Source: Chromatiales bacterium (GTDB lineage Bacteria > Pseudomonadota > Gammaproteobacteria > CAMYNG01). Taken from it: 5,683 nt of DNA. Both the position numbers and the translations under genes were made by a program. The notes beneath the pieces are model-generated. The model saw only the letters and a list, made by a program, of their open reading frames with translations. It did no database searches and had not been told where the DNA came from. Location: NCBI GenBank assembly GCA_026990045.1, contig JALSIK010000051.1:1-5683 (forward strand), read 5' to 3'. Positions 4,918 through 5,683 of this stretch are shown in pieces. Each line of letters opens with the position of its first letter. The stretch's first letter is position 1.

Positions 4918-5683
4918 TGGCGGGCCGGTTGCGCGGGCGCCTGGGCTGGGTGCTGCTGGCGCTGGGGGCCTACCTGGTGTTCCTGGTGGCCGGGGTGCCG
5001 GCGGCGGCGGCCTGGCAGTGGCTGGGCGGTGACCCGGTCCTGCGGCGCGCGGTGCAGCTCCAGGGCCTGGCCGGCACCGTGTGGGACGGCGAGGCCGCCG
5101 CGGCCCGGGTGCGGGGCATGGACCTGGGGCGGGTGGAGTGGGAGCTGCGGCTGCTGCCCCTGGCCTGGGGCGAGCTGGCGGCGCGGGTGGCCTTCCGCCG
5201 CGACGACGGCTCCGGCCGCGGCGAGGTGGGCCGGGGCCTGGGCGGTGCCCTGCGCCTGCGCGAGGCGGAGCTGCGCCTGCCGGCCCAGGCCCTCATGCCC
5301 CTGCTCTACGGCTACCCGGTGGTGCCCCAGGGCGAGGCGGTGGCCCGCCTCAAGCGCCTGGAGGTGGCGCCGGGGGAGCGGTTCACCGCCGAGGGCCGCA
5401 TCGTCTGGCGTGGCGCCGGCTTCGCCGCGCCCCGGCCCATGGACCTGGGCGACCTGGTCGTCACCCTGGCGCCCGACGGCGAGGGCGGCACCCGTGGCAC
5501 CCTGGCCGACGCCGGCGGCCCCCTGTCCGTGGAGGGCGTCCTCACCATCGGCGCCGACGGCACATGGCAGCTCAAGGCCACCCTCGCCGCCCGCGAGAGC
5601 GGCTCGCCCGTGGCCGGTGCCCTGCGCTTCCTCGGCCGCCCCGACGCCCGCGGCCGGGTGACCCTGGTGCGCCGCGGCCGCCC
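4917..5683 (+). CDS. gspN: Type II secretion system accessory protein GspN (3' end beyond window)
   Basis: The frame is open from the ATG at 4917 to the window edge, giving 255 complete codons with no stop. A basic start (MAGRLRGRLG) and one hydrophobic segment (about 11-32) suggest an N-terminal inner-membrane anchor. The rest would be periplasmic and beta-rich. L-Q-G-L-A-G-T-V-W-D-G-E-A (48-60) is the signature of GspN, which is normally about 250 residues long, and F-L-G-R-P-D-A-R-G-R-V-T-L (238-250) resembles its closing strand, so only a few residues are probably missing. The family role is unclear, and GspN has been reported dispensable in some T2SSs. GGAGG at 4905-4909 lies 7 bases before the ATG, which overlaps the gspM stop as TGATG. 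Gene order and the signature make the call strong despite low conservation. Confidence 0.9.
   Translation, partial: MAGRLRGRLGWVLLALGAYLVFLVAGVPAAAAWQWLGGDPVLRRAVQLQGLAGTVWDGEAAAARVRGMDLGRVEWELRLLPLAWGELAARVAFRRDDGSGRGEVGRGLGGALRLREAELRLPAQALMPLLYGYPVVPQGEAVARLKRLEVAPGERFTAEGRIVWRGAGFAAPRPMDLGDLVVTLAPDGEGGTRGTLADAGGPLSVEGVLTIGADGTWQLKATLAARESGSPVAGALRFLGRPDARGRVTLVRRGR

Overview
The window is the distal block of a type II secretion system (T2SS) locus. Eight co-directional, tightly packed genes on the + strand read gspG-H-I-J-K-L-M-N and fill roughly positions 308-5683, with gspN open at the right edge. The DNA is very GC-rich and nearly every third codon position is G or C. The protein sequences look like those of a high-GC gammaproteobacterium, for example a Chromatiales/Ectothiorhodospiraceae-like or Xanthomonadales-like lineage. 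That placement is an inference from protein style and base composition; no marker gene is present to prove it.

Positions 1-86 hold the last 27 codons of an unrelated gene ending in a Ca-binding-like Asp/Gly-rich stretch, with clearly lower GC (48 of 86 bases) than the secretion genes. A near-textbook intrinsic terminator (107-144) closes it. A leader of about 160 bases follows (145-307). It holds a GC-rich inverted repeat, a short AT-rich island that is the best place for a promoter, and a strong Shine-Dalgarno just before gspG. The secretion operon in this window therefore seems to begin at gspG, without gspC, D, E or F directly upstream.

From 308 on, gspG is followed by gspH after a short gap (or a 35-base overlap, depending on the gspH start). 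Every later junction is a 1- or 4-base stop/start overlap (ATGA, GTGA or TGATG), which implies one polycistronic message with translational coupling. GspG is the major pseudopilin; GspH, I, J and K are minor pseudopilins forming the tip of the periplasmic pseudopilus. All five have a recognisable prepilin leader ending in Gly. GspL and GspM are bitopic inner-membrane proteins of the assembly platform that link the GspE ATPase to the pseudopilus. GspN is an accessory inner-membrane protein of poorly defined role. The outer-membrane secretin (GspD), ATPase (GspE), platform protein (GspF), GspC and the prepilin peptidase (GspO/PilD) must be encoded outside the window.

I see no mobile element, CRISPR array, RNA gene or novel system. 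The points worth a second look are small: a shortened C-terminal loop in GspG, the ambiguous gspH start, the operon boundary upstream of gspG, near-identical DNA in paired prepilin leaders, and the Ca-binding-like tail of the upstream protein.
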